Assembly: GCF_000015865.1 (NCBI RefSeq) | Contig: NC_009012.1 | Coordinates: forward strand, 2,721,081 to 2,785,080 | Reading direction: 5' to 3' | Length of the DNA: 64,000 nucleotides | Source of the DNA: Acetivibrio thermocellus ATCC 27405 | GTDB taxonomy: Bacteria > Bacillota > Clostridia > Acetivibrionales > Acetivibrionaceae | Shown here: in pieces, positions 56,592 to 64,000 of the stretch | Layout: the number at the start of each line of letters is the position of its first letter | Position numbering within the stretch: position 1 is the stretch's first letter | Translations under genes and position numbers: made by a program | Notes under the pieces: model-generated | What the model was told of the DNA's origin: nothing | The model's input: the letters and a program-made list of their open reading frames with translations, nothing else | Databases searched by the model: none

Positions 56592-57122
56592 TTATGCTCC
56601 GAATAGATTTTCCAACATATCCGTAATTCTAAGAAATCCGTTCTTGATTGAATTCCTGAGGCTTCTATCCAGCACTGTTACAGTAAAGGTGTTTACCTGC
56701 AAATTTTCTCCCAAAACCAGTTCCGTCTGTTCCATTTTTGCAGAACCTTGATATGCTGCGATTCTTATTCTGTTTGCTCCTTTCTTCGGAAGCTCAATCT
56801 CCTTCATGAAGAACCCCGAAGCTCCTATCGTCCACGTATCTTCTCCGTCCAAATTTCTGTAAGGTTCAAATTGATCCGTTTTTTCATTGTATATAAGAAG
56901 CTTTACTGTTATGTTCTGCTTGTCTGAATTGCCGCAAATCACATAAGATTCTTTGAAAGTAGTTTCATCACCCTCGGGACGGGTAATTGTAACAAGAAAC
57001 TGCTTTGTATCCTCTGTTTTCTTACTGGATATTACATCAATTTTTCCGTCGGCAAATGCCGTCATGCACATACTTGTTAAAAAAATAAACGTCAAAAGTA
57101 AACCAACTATTTTCTTTATCAT
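56592..57122 (-). CDS. Secreted protein of the wal operon, unknown family
   Basis: The 176-residue protein has a signal peptide (MIKKIVGLLLTFIFLTSMCMTAFA, cleavage near residue 24) and a mature part with beta-rich, immunoglobulin-like character (VTITRPEGDETTFKESYVICG, YLIYNEKTDQFEP-like strands, IRIAAYQGSAKM). I do not recognise it. ATG 57122 follows ATGAGGTG. It lies between walK and walH, which in Bacillus are adjacent, so it may take part in envelope-stress sensing by WalK. Confidence 0.75.
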   Translation of the reverse strand: MIKKIVGLLLTFIFLTSMCMTAFADGKIDVISSKKTEDTKQFLVTITRPEGDETTFKESYVICGNSDKQNITVKLLIYNEKTDQFEPYRNLDGEDTWTIGASGFFMKEIELPKKGANRIRIAAYQGSAKMEQTELVLGENLQVNTFTVTVLDRSLRNSIKNGFLRITDMLENLFGA

Positions 57123-57233
57123 AAAAAACACCTCATAACCGAGAAATAAAGACAAAATTAAACTTTATCCCCCCTAATGCTAATTTAATTATACTATACT
57201 TGTGTTACAAAATTATTACACGACATTTAAGAT

Positions 57234-59036
57234 TCAGTTACACGCCGCCGGCAGCTTCACGGTAACTTCCGTACCTTTTCCAGGCTCACTTGCGACAGAT
57301 ATCGAGCCTTTATGAGCTTCCACGATTTCTTTTGCAATTGCCAATCCAAGACCTGTACCGCCCATTTCTCTTGAACGGGCCTTGTCCGTCCTGTAGAATC
57401 TTTCAAATATTCTGCCAAGATCCTCCCTTGGAATTCCTATACCTGAGTCGACCACTTTTACATAAACCTCGCTGTACATTCTTCCAATATAAACTGTAAT
57501 TTTGCCTCCTTCAGGAGTATACTTTATGGCATTGGTAAGAATATTCAAAACCACTTGCTCCATGCGGTCTTTGTCGGCAACAATCTCCAGTTCCTCCCCT
57601 ATGGTAAAACACTCCAGCGTCTGATTTTTCTCTTCAGATTCAAATTTAACTTTTTCCACGCAGTTTCTTACCAAGTCTTCAAAGGATATTTTCTGCATAT
57701 CCCACTTCATTTGATTGTTGTCGAGCCTTGAAAGCTGGAGCAGATCTTTTACAAGCCTTGTCATTCTGTCGGCTTCCGAATTAATAACACTTAAGAATTT
57801 CCCGGCAAGTTCCCTGTCCTCCAAAGCTCCGTCCAGAAGTGTCTCGGCATAGCTCTTGATAGAAGTCAGAGGTGTCCTTAGTTCATGGGACACATTTGCA
57901 ACAAACTCCTTGCGCATGTTTTCAAGCTTTTGCTGTTCGGTTATATCGTGAAGCACGGCAATTACGCCGTCAGCATTGTTTTCCTCGTCAGTAAAAAGAG
58001 CAAAATATATTTTGACGTATTTTTCGCCTATATTGGTACTTACTTCCTTTGCGTTGTATATTTCAAGGTATTTGACCTCTTCTATCGAAACATCTAAATT
58101 ATATCTTTTCGAAAACTCGTTGAAATCAAAATCGCACTTTTCAATTCCCAATATTGCTTTTGCCACAGGATTTATGTGAATTACCTCACCATTTATGTTA
58201 AACGCAATCACACCGTCGGTCATATAGTTAAGAATAGTCTCAATCTTGCTTTTTTCCCTCGATATCTGGTTTAAAGTTTTCCTAAGCTCCCTGCTCATGA
58301 AGTTGAAAGCTTTTGTAAGCTTTCCTATTTCATCGTCGGATTTAACCTCCATTACCTGTCCGAAATGCCCCGCCGCCATTTCCCTGGCCTTGTGCATGAG
58401 ATTGACAATCGGGACGGTTATCGTTTTCGACAGTGCATATCCAAAAATCAATGACAATATAACAGCAATCAGAAAACTCAGCTTTATTATATCATTAAAA
58501 GCTTCTATTGCTCCGGCCCACTCTTCCCGGTCATACCTGAAGTATAAAATATAATCCGTATTGCCAATTCGTCTTGCATAGTCAAAAAAGGACTTGTCCC
58601 CGATTCTGATTAATTTTCCCTTGTCTCCTTTACCTCCCGCCAGTGCGGCAAGATAGTTTCTTGACTGTATAATATCCTCCCTCAGTGTTTCCCTGTAAGG
58701 AGACTTTACATCGGTGTATATTATTTCATTGGTGTTCTTGTCAATTATGGTAAATGTTCTGAAATTGTTTATAAAAAACAGGGACATTGCATTTGCTTTG
58801 TTGTTAGCCGTAAGAAACGAAACAATTTCTTCTTTTGTCGGCTGGTCCTCATCATCTATGCCCCAATACTCAAAACCATTCTCTATTCCCGCTTTAAAGG
58901 TGTCATAAAAAAACAATTCCACAAAATAATTTAGCGAGACACTTGCCGACACCGCCAACACCAATGCCAAAAGTATGAAAATAGTTACAAGCCGCCACTG
59001 AAGACTTGTCAGAAACTGCAAACGCTTCAAAATCAT
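57234..59036 (-). CDS. walK: Sensor histidine kinase WalK
   Basis: WalK, 600 residues, is the essential sensor of cell-wall metabolism that phosphorylates WalR. Order: TM1 (about 15-35), an extracellular Cache-like sensor (36-180), TM2 (about 188-208), HAMP (about 210-262), PAS (about 275-385), HisKA with the phospho-His in FVANVSHELRTPLTSIKS, then HATPase boxes N (NILTNAIKYTPEGG), G1 (DSGIGIPRED), F (IFERFYRTDKARS) and G2 (GGTGLGLAIAKEI). I choose ATG 59036, 6 nt after GAGG; an in-frame GTG at 59048 lies upstream. It lies 55 bp downstream of walR. Confidence 0.95.
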   Translation of the reverse strand: MILKRLQFLTSLQWRLVTIFILLALVLAVSASVSLNYFVELFFYDTFKAGIENGFEYWGIDDEDQPTKEEIVSFLTANNKANAMSLFFINNFRTFTIIDKNTNEIIYTDVKSPYRETLREDIIQSRNYLAALAGGKGDKGKLIRIGDKSFFDYARRIGNTDYILYFRYDREEWAGAIEAFNDIIKLSFLIAVILSLIFGYALSKTITVPIVNLMHKAREMAAGHFGQVMEVKSDDEIGKLTKAFNFMSRELRKTLNQISREKSKIETILNYMTDGVIAFNINGEVIHINPVAKAILGIEKCDFDFNEFSKRYNLDVSIEEVKYLEIYNAKEVSTNIGEKYVKIYFALFTDEENNADGVIAVLHDITEQQKLENMRKEFVANVSHELRTPLTSIKSYAETLLDGALEDRELAGKFLSVINSEADRMTRLVKDLLQLSRLDNNQMKWDMQKISFEDLVRNCVEKVKFESEEKNQTLECFTIGEELEIVADKDRMEQVVLNILTNAIKYTPEGGKITVYIGRMYSEVYVKVVDSGIGIPREDLGRIFERFYRTDKARSREMGGTGLGLAIAKEIVEAHKGSISVASEPGKGTEVTVKLPAACN

Positions 59037-59091
59037 ACTCATCCTCACACAATTAAAATTTTCCTATCCCCCTGATTTTTCAGTTTAATTT

Positions 59092-59790
59092 TTAACTTAA
59101 TTTGTTGAAATAATATCCTACCCCTCTTTTGGTCATAATGTAGCAAGGATTGCTCGGATCCTTTTCAATCTTCTCCCTCACTCTTCTTACAGTCACATCC
59201 ACCGTACGGACGTCGCCGTAATATTCATAACCCCAGACCTTTTCCAAAAGGGTCTCCCTTGAAAATATCTGGCCCGGCTGCAATGCCAGGAATTTTACAA
59301 GTTCAAATTCCCTTAATGTCAGCTCAATTACCTCATTGTTTCTTCTTACTTCATAATGTTCGATATCTATCTCCAAGTCTCCGAATTTCAAATAATTGCT
59401 TTGCTTCTTTTGAGTCTCCGCAGAGGAAGCAACCCTTCTTAAATTGGCTTTTACTCTCGCCATCAGCTCCCTCGTGCTGAAAGGCTTTGTTATATAATCA
59501 TCCGCTCCAAGCTCCAATCCCAATACCTTGTCAACTTCCTCTTCCTTTGCAGTAATCATTATAATGGGAGTGGATATACTTTCCCTCAATTTGCGGCAAA
59601 CGGTAAAGCCGTCCAATTTGGGAAGCATTATGTCCAGCAGTATCAAATCCGGCTTTTCACTTAGCGCAAGTTCAATAGCTTGTTCGCCGTCATTTGCTTC
59701 AAGCGTGGAAAAACCCTCTTTTGCCAAATTAAATTTGAGAATGTCAACTATATTTTTCTCGTCATCAACAACAAGGATTTTCGCGCTCAT
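59092..59790 (-). CDS. walR: Response regulator WalR (OmpR family)
   Basis: WalR, 232 residues, has a receiver domain (about 1-120) with acidic pocket ILVVDDEKN, phospho-Asp in DLILLDIMLP, and ITAKEEEVDKVLGLELGADDYITKPF (switch Thr and Lys), then an OmpR/PhoB winged helix (about 135-232; EFELVKFLALQPGQIFSRETLLEKVWG, and RTVDVTVRRVREKIE). It regulates autolysins and wall metabolism. ATG 59790 follows AAAGGATG. First gene of the wal operon as read here. Confidence 0.95.
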   Translation of the reverse strand: MSAKILVVDDEKNIVDILKFNLAKEGFSTLEANDGEQAIELALSEKPDLILLDIMLPKLDGFTVCRKLRESISTPIIMITAKEEEVDKVLGLELGADDYITKPFSTRELMARVKANLRRVASSAETQKKQSNYLKFGDLEIDIEHYEVRRNNEVIELTLREFELVKFLALQPGQIFSRETLLEKVWGYEYYGDVRTVDVTVRRVREKIEKDPSNPCYIMTKRGVGYYFNKLS

Positions 59791-59961
59791 AAAATACACA
59801 TCCTTTCATTAAAAATTGAAAGATATTTACCCATACCTTTCATTATATCATTAAAAACGAAAATAAGAACATATATTTTACGACAATGCCTCCAATTAAT
59901 AGAATTTTTATATTCCGCACCCTGTTTTTCCTCAAATATTATAAAATATACACAAATTATA

Positions 59962-59989
59962 TTGATATTATTCCAATATGTGTTATAAT
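59962..59989 (+). promoter_or_regulatory. Sigma-A-like promoter of the Spo0E-like gene
   Basis: TTGATA (59962-59967), 16 nt, TATAAT (59984-59989), about 90 nt before the ATG. Confidence 0.5.
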
Positions 59990-60077
59990 AGAATAAGATA
60001 GTTGTCCTTTTTTCTTCGAACATTAGTAGCTTTTATTCAGAAAATGTCAAAATATATGCCAAAGGGGGCTGCACGTC

Positions 60078-60293
60078 ATGTCCAAGGAGTTAATGTATAT
60101 TCTCATTACCAAGATGCACCTCAGGTTAAACGCCTTAATCGAAAAAAACAACTATGACCTCTTGAACGAAGAAGTTTTGCAATACAGCCAGCGGTTGGAC
60201 AAAATTCTGTCCCTTTACAACAGGATTGTCCAAAAGGACAAGTCCTATGCTTTCAGCGTAAGTCATCTTAATAAAGCCGCAAAATGCAATTAA
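60078..60293 (+). CDS. Spo0E-like aspartyl-phosphate phosphatase
   Basis: This 71-residue helical hairpin has the Spo0E signature SQRLDKIL (S-Q-x-L-D), the site that dephosphorylates Spo0A-P and so delays sporulation. The first helix LMYILITKMHLRLNALIEK is typical. The C-terminal tail ends AAKCN. AAAGGGGGCTGCACGTC precedes the ATG. A single-gene transcript with its own promoter and a strong terminator. Confidence 0.88.
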   Translation: MSKELMYILITKMHLRLNALIEKNNYDLLNEEVLQYSQRLDKILSLYNRIVQKDKSYAFSVSHLNKAAKCN

Positions 60294-60343
60294 TTTAAAA
60301 TAGATATCAATCCAAATGTAAATATAAATCCTCATTGTATTTG

Positions 60344-60381
60344 ATAAATAGACGTTTAATATTGTAAACGTCTATTTTTAA
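60344..60381. terminator. Bidirectional terminator between spo0E-like and dehydratase genes
   Basis: AATAGACGTTTA (60347-60358) pairs perfectly with TAAACGTCTATT (60365-60376); TTTTTAA follows on the plus strand. Confidence 0.85.
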
Positions 60382-60417
60382 TTCTCACAAAACGGCTTGC
60401 TTTTTCAAACTTTAACT

Positions 60418-62262
60418 TTAATTTCCGTTTCCCGCTTTCTTGTACGTAGGCACAATAAGTTTAATATATTCTGAAATCTCTTCAGAATTTGTAACCATAA
60501 TATCCTTAAGGCAATCCAGCTCCCTCTGGAGCACCTTAAAATCAATATGAACAGGCTTTGTAACATATATTTTGTCGTTTTTGGTTGCCAAAAGCCCTTC
60601 CTCACTGAGCATAAGTTCCTCATAAAGCTTTTCGCCGGGTCTCAAACCTATATACTCAATCTTTATATCGACATCCGGCTCAAAACCCGAAAGTCTTATC
60701 AAGTTTCGGGCAAGCTCACTTATTTTCACAGGTTCACCCATATCAAGAACAAATATTTCTCCGCCCTTTGCCATTGCCCCAGCTTGTAGTACCAGCTGCA
60801 CAGCCTCCGGAATTGTCATAAAGAATCTGGTGATTTCCGGATGGGTGACCGTTACCGGTCCTCCCCTTTCTATCTGCTTTTTAAACAGTGGTACAACACT
60901 TCCGTTGCTTCCAAGCACGTTTCCAAACCTTACCGCAACAAACTCGGTTTTGCTGTTTTCATTCATCGCCTGGATAATCATTTCTGCAATTCTTTTTGTC
61001 GCACCCATAATATTCGTAGGGTTGACGGCCTTGTCCGTGGATATAAGTACAAACCTTTTAGTTCCATACTTGTCCGCACATTCAGCCACATTTAAGGTGC
61101 CAAACACATTATTTTTTATCGCCTCCGTAGGATTGTCCTCCATAAGAGGGACATGTTTATGGGCCGCAGCATGAAATACAACGTCTGGCCTGTATTTTTT
61201 AAATATGTTTTCCATTCTCTGTTTTTCTCTGATATTGGCAATCACTGTGTCAAGCTTTAAATCCGGATGCTTGTACAAAAGTTCATTCTGTATGTCATAT
61301 GCATTGTTTTCATAATTATCCAAAATAACAAGCCTCTTCGGCAAAAAATTCGCTATCTGCCTGCACAGCTCCGAACCGATTGAGCCTCCTCCCCCGGTAA
61401 CCATTACCACCCGGTCCTTCAGATACGAACCTATCTCTTCAATATCAAGATGTACAGGTTCCCTTCCCAAAAGGTCTTCTATATTCACATCCCTTATTTT
61501 CTGCATGACAACAGATTCATCAATCAGCTGTGAAACCGACGGAAGTATCTTTACCTTGCAGTTTGTTTGGGCACAGCCGGTGTATATATCATTTATTTTT
61601 TTGTGGCTGGCAGACGGCATGGCAATAATGACTTCGTCTATCTGCAGCTTCTGTATTATTTCTGAAACATCCTTTGTCTCACCCACCACAGGCACTCCGC
61701 TGATTTTTTTGCCTATTTTGTATTTATCGTCATCTACAAACGCCACCGGAGTGCTTTTAAGTTTAGGATGGGACTTCATTTCCTTCACAATTATCGCGCC
61801 GGCGTCCCCGGCGCCTGCAATCAGCACCCTCTTTGAATTTGTAAAACGAATCATTTCCCCTTTGACAATTCTTCTAAACACCCTGTAAGCAAACCGTACT
61901 CCCCCAATCAGGGCAATATCCGTCAAGATGCATATCAGGAATATACTTCGAGGTACGGGCGTTTGGGATAAAAACACATAGCTTATCATTATTGAATTGC
62001 TGATAAATGAAGCAGCTATAACCATAACCACTTCATATATTCCCGCATACTTCCACAAACTGTTGTAAAGCTTCATCACAGCATAAGTTATAAGTTTAAC
62101 AACTGTTGAAATTACGGCGAGCTTTACCAAGGGTTCGATAAAACGTTCCGGAATATTTGCATAGTTTAAGTCAAACCTCAAAAGATATGCAATAACAAGC
62201 GATATATTTACTAAAAACACATCAATTGCAATTAATCCATTTGCTCTAATCTTTTGTTTCAT
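60418..62262 (-). CDS. FlaA1/PglF-type UDP-sugar 4,6-dehydratase (CapD family), membrane-anchored
   Basis: This 614-residue protein has four N-terminal membrane helices (about 10-115), a first Rossmann domain (about 145-265; VLIAGAGDAGAIIVKEM), then the extended SDR catalytic domain (about 285-560) with VTGGGGSIGSELCRQI, STDKAVNPTNIMGATKR (TDK and Met in place of the classic Tyr, as in PglF-type enzymes) and GNVLGSNGSVVPLFKKQI. It converts UDP-GlcNAc to a 4-keto-6-deoxy sugar, the start of bacillosamine-like or other dideoxy-sugar synthesis for glycans. ATG follows GGGGGTC. It heads away from the flippase gene upstream. Confidence 0.9.
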   Translation of the reverse strand: MKQKIRANGLIAIDVFLVNISLVIAYLLRFDLNYANIPERFIEPLVKLAVISTVVKLITYAVMKLYNSLWKYAGIYEVVMVIAASFISNSIMISYVFLSQTPVPRSIFLICILTDIALIGGVRFAYRVFRRIVKGEMIRFTNSKRVLIAGAGDAGAIIVKEMKSHPKLKSTPVAFVDDDKYKIGKKISGVPVVGETKDVSEIIQKLQIDEVIIAMPSASHKKINDIYTGCAQTNCKVKILPSVSQLIDESVVMQKIRDVNIEDLLGREPVHLDIEEIGSYLKDRVVMVTGGGGSIGSELCRQIANFLPKRLVILDNYENNAYDIQNELLYKHPDLKLDTVIANIREKQRMENIFKKYRPDVVFHAAAHKHVPLMEDNPTEAIKNNVFGTLNVAECADKYGTKRFVLISTDKAVNPTNIMGATKRIAEMIIQAMNENSKTEFVAVRFGNVLGSNGSVVPLFKKQIERGGPVTVTHPEITRFFMTIPEAVQLVLQAGAMAKGGEIFVLDMGEPVKISELARNLIRLSGFEPDVDIKIEYIGLRPGEKLYEELMLSEEGLLATKNDKIYVTKPVHIDFKVLQRELDCLKDIMVTNSEEISEYIKLIVPTYKKAGNGN

Positions 62263-62388
62263 TGTAGACCCCCAAATATGCTACGAAGTTTAATGTTGCT
62301 AAAATTTATACTTAATTGCTTCACTTATGTCTATTTTATTATAGCAGATTGAATACAAAAAACAAAAACAAATTTTTGTAAACAAAAA

Positions 62389-63861
62389 TTAATCTTGGAT
62401 TTTTCTTTTATTTCTACTGAATTCTAAAACACTTTTGAGAGTGTTAAATAAGTAAATCGAAGTTTCAATTTTAAAAATTTGTGCCAAAACCATATATATA
62501 ATTACACCTACACAAACTTGAATCAAAAGAGTCAACCAAGCAGACAATACCATTAATTTAACACTGTAAACCACCAATCCCATCACAACAGACAACATCA
62601 ACGAAGGCATTATATCTGCCAATTGTTCTTTATAGCTATAATTAAGGAGCTTTGTATTAGGGTATGAATTTATTATTGTAGAAATTAAACTTGTAATAAA
62701 CGCTCCAAATGCAATTGCATATACTCCAAATTTTAAACTGATCAGCAAAATTAAAAGTTCGAGAACTTTCTTGATTATTTCTATTTTTAAAATCAAGTCG
62801 CTGTACCCTAGTGCTTTGATTGCCTCAAGATTGGCTGTATGAAAAGGCATAAACATATAGGACATGCAAAAAATTTGTAAAAAAGGCACACACGGCAGCC
62901 ATTTATCTGTCAGGACTATTTTCACCAACGGCTCGGCTACCAATGCAAGGCCTATCATCATCGGAAAGATAATAAATGTACTTGTAGTTATGGAACGTCG
63001 AACCATTCCTTTTATCCGCTCTTTATTATCCTGCATGGACGAGTATGCCGGCAGCATCACAGACTGAATTGAACCGTTAATATTGGTTATGATTACATAT
63101 GGAAATTGTTTTCCTTTATTGAAGTAACCCAGCAAGTCAGTGCTATATATTTTACTTATTATTAAACTTCTCAAATCCAAAAACAGTGTAGTTATCAAAT
63201 TGGACGCAAGTATTTTCCATCCATAAGAAAATAAACCTCGCAATCGTTCAAATTTAAATAACAATTTTGGTCTCCATTTAACTGTAAACCACATAATGGC
63301 AGTTGAAAAAAATTGGTTCACGAGTTGCTGTGCTACCAACGCCCATACTCCAAATCCATTGAAAGCCATAAAAATACCTACTAAACCGGAGATTATTATG
63401 GCACCAAAGTTACTGTAAAACAGTTTTTTAAACTGCATGTTGCGAGATATTACAGCAATTTGTATAGAATTTACCGCTCCAAAAAACAATGTAATTGACA
63501 GTGCTCTTAAAACAGGTACAAGTAAATCCTGATCATAAAAGCTTGCAATAAAAGGAGAAGCAAAAAACAGTATAACATACAAAAACCCTGCCACTCCCAA
63601 ACTTGCATAAAATACCGTAGAATAATCTTTCTCATCGACATCTTTCTTTTGTATTAAGGCAGTGTTTAATCCGGTTTGTATAAATACATTCGCTAAAGCA
63701 ATAAAAATTGATATTAAAGCAATCAATCCATATTCTTGAGGCTGAAGCAGCCTCGCCAATACTATTGATACCAAAAAGTTTATTCCTTGGGTTCCACTTC
63801 TTTCTATAAGCTTCCAAAAAAGTGACGCCAAAACTTCATTTTTAGTTATCTTTTTACCCAT
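62389..63861 (-). CDS. Wzx/WzxC-type polysaccharide flippase
   Basis: This 490-residue protein has about twelve to fourteen membrane helices and the N-terminal signature of polysaccharide exporters of the MOP superfamily: FLVSIVLARLLQPQEYGLIALISIFIALANVFIQTGLNTALIQ. It should flip lipid-linked oligosaccharides across the membrane during surface-polysaccharide synthesis, matching the dehydratase gene downstream. AGGGTAG precedes the ATG. The 139 bp between it and the right window edge hold nothing I can support. Confidence 0.9.
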   Translation of the reverse strand: MGKKITKNEVLASLFWKLIERSGTQGINFLVSIVLARLLQPQEYGLIALISIFIALANVFIQTGLNTALIQKKDVDEKDYSTVFYASLGVAGFLYVILFFASPFIASFYDQDLLVPVLRALSITLFFGAVNSIQIAVISRNMQFKKLFYSNFGAIIISGLVGIFMAFNGFGVWALVAQQLVNQFFSTAIMWFTVKWRPKLLFKFERLRGLFSYGWKILASNLITTLFLDLRSLIISKIYSTDLLGYFNKGKQFPYVIITNINGSIQSVMLPAYSSMQDNKERIKGMVRRSITTSTFIIFPMMIGLALVAEPLVKIVLTDKWLPCVPFLQIFCMSYMFMPFHTANLEAIKALGYSDLILKIEIIKKVLELLILLISLKFGVYAIAFGAFITSLISTIINSYPNTKLLNYSYKEQLADIMPSLMLSVVMGLVVYSVKLMVLSAWLTLLIQVCVGVIIYMVLAQIFKIETSIYLFNTLKSVLEFSRNKRKIQD

Positions 63862-64000
63862 AATACTACCCTTACACCTATTTTTTCTTGTTTTTTACAT
63901 AATAAATCTCACTCTTACATAAGCATAGATTCTACAACATAAAGTCTATAAAATCAACCATCTTAAAACCGGTAAACATCTTCGTGTTTTCTTTTATATA

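Overview
The window reads as a piece of a low-GC Firmicute chromosome, most likely the thermophilic cellulolytic clostridium Acetivibrio (Clostridium) thermocellum or a very close relative. I infer this from the CRISPR repeat, which I recognise as the C. thermocellum type I-B repeat, from strong GGAGG-type ribosome binding sites, a Spo0E-like sporulation phosphatase and a clostridial WalRK locus. No locus tags or database matches were available, so the species call is recognition, not a search result.

Layout. (1) 1-8.4 kb is a decaying accessory region: an IS21-type remnant at the edge; a short tyrosine recombinase gene bracketed by 30-bp sites in inverted orientation, which looks like a self-inverting cassette; an AraC regulator with its own sigma-A promoter; a PEBP-like lipoprotein; and an ABC-transporter operon whose two permease genes are broken. 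One permease is broken by a frameshift at a 9-nt homopolymer. The other has a frameshift and an intact IS21-family element (istA/istB). (2) 8.66-20.0 kb is one giant CRISPR array of 169 repeats by my hand count. It is read leftward from a promoter/leader at about 20.03 kb. It is followed upstream by a complete type I-B cas operon, cas6-cas8b-cas7-cas5-cas3-cas4-cas1-cas2, all on the minus strand (28.3 to 20.2 kb). The repeats change cleanly from one allele to another at 12.3 kb, which splits the array into an older and a younger half. Several spacer pairs appear to come from the same phage locus. (3) 28.5-39 kb is ordinary chromosome: a metF-like reductase, uppP, a MATE exporter, hemerythrin-cheX, a nitrilase-family hydrolase, lipoproteins, a tRNA-Ser with an integrase remnant beside it, a YdcF-like protein and a HEPN protein.

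(4) About 39.4-51.57 kb looks like an integrated mobile island. A 697-residue large serine recombinase lies directly against the 3' end of rlmH, the gene used as attachment site by staphylococcal SCC elements. Inside are vsr, a primase/HTH replication-type protein, small genes of unknown role, a HaeIII-like type II restriction-modification pair, a zinc-ribbon protein, and a small serine resolvase split by an IS982-type insertion. The Vsr repair enzyme and the cytosine-C5 methylase make biological sense together, because deamination of 5-methylcytosine is fast at high temperature. (5) 51.56-59.8 kb is core: rlmH, walJ, murA, walI, walH, a secreted protein, walK and walR, all leftward. After a Spo0E-like gene (+) come a FlaA1/PglF-type sugar-nucleotide dehydratase and a Wzx-type flippase of an envelope polysaccharide cluster that runs off the right edge.

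The most interesting points are the inverted recombinase cassette at 267-1205, the rlmH-anchored restriction island, and the historical record written into the CRISPR array.
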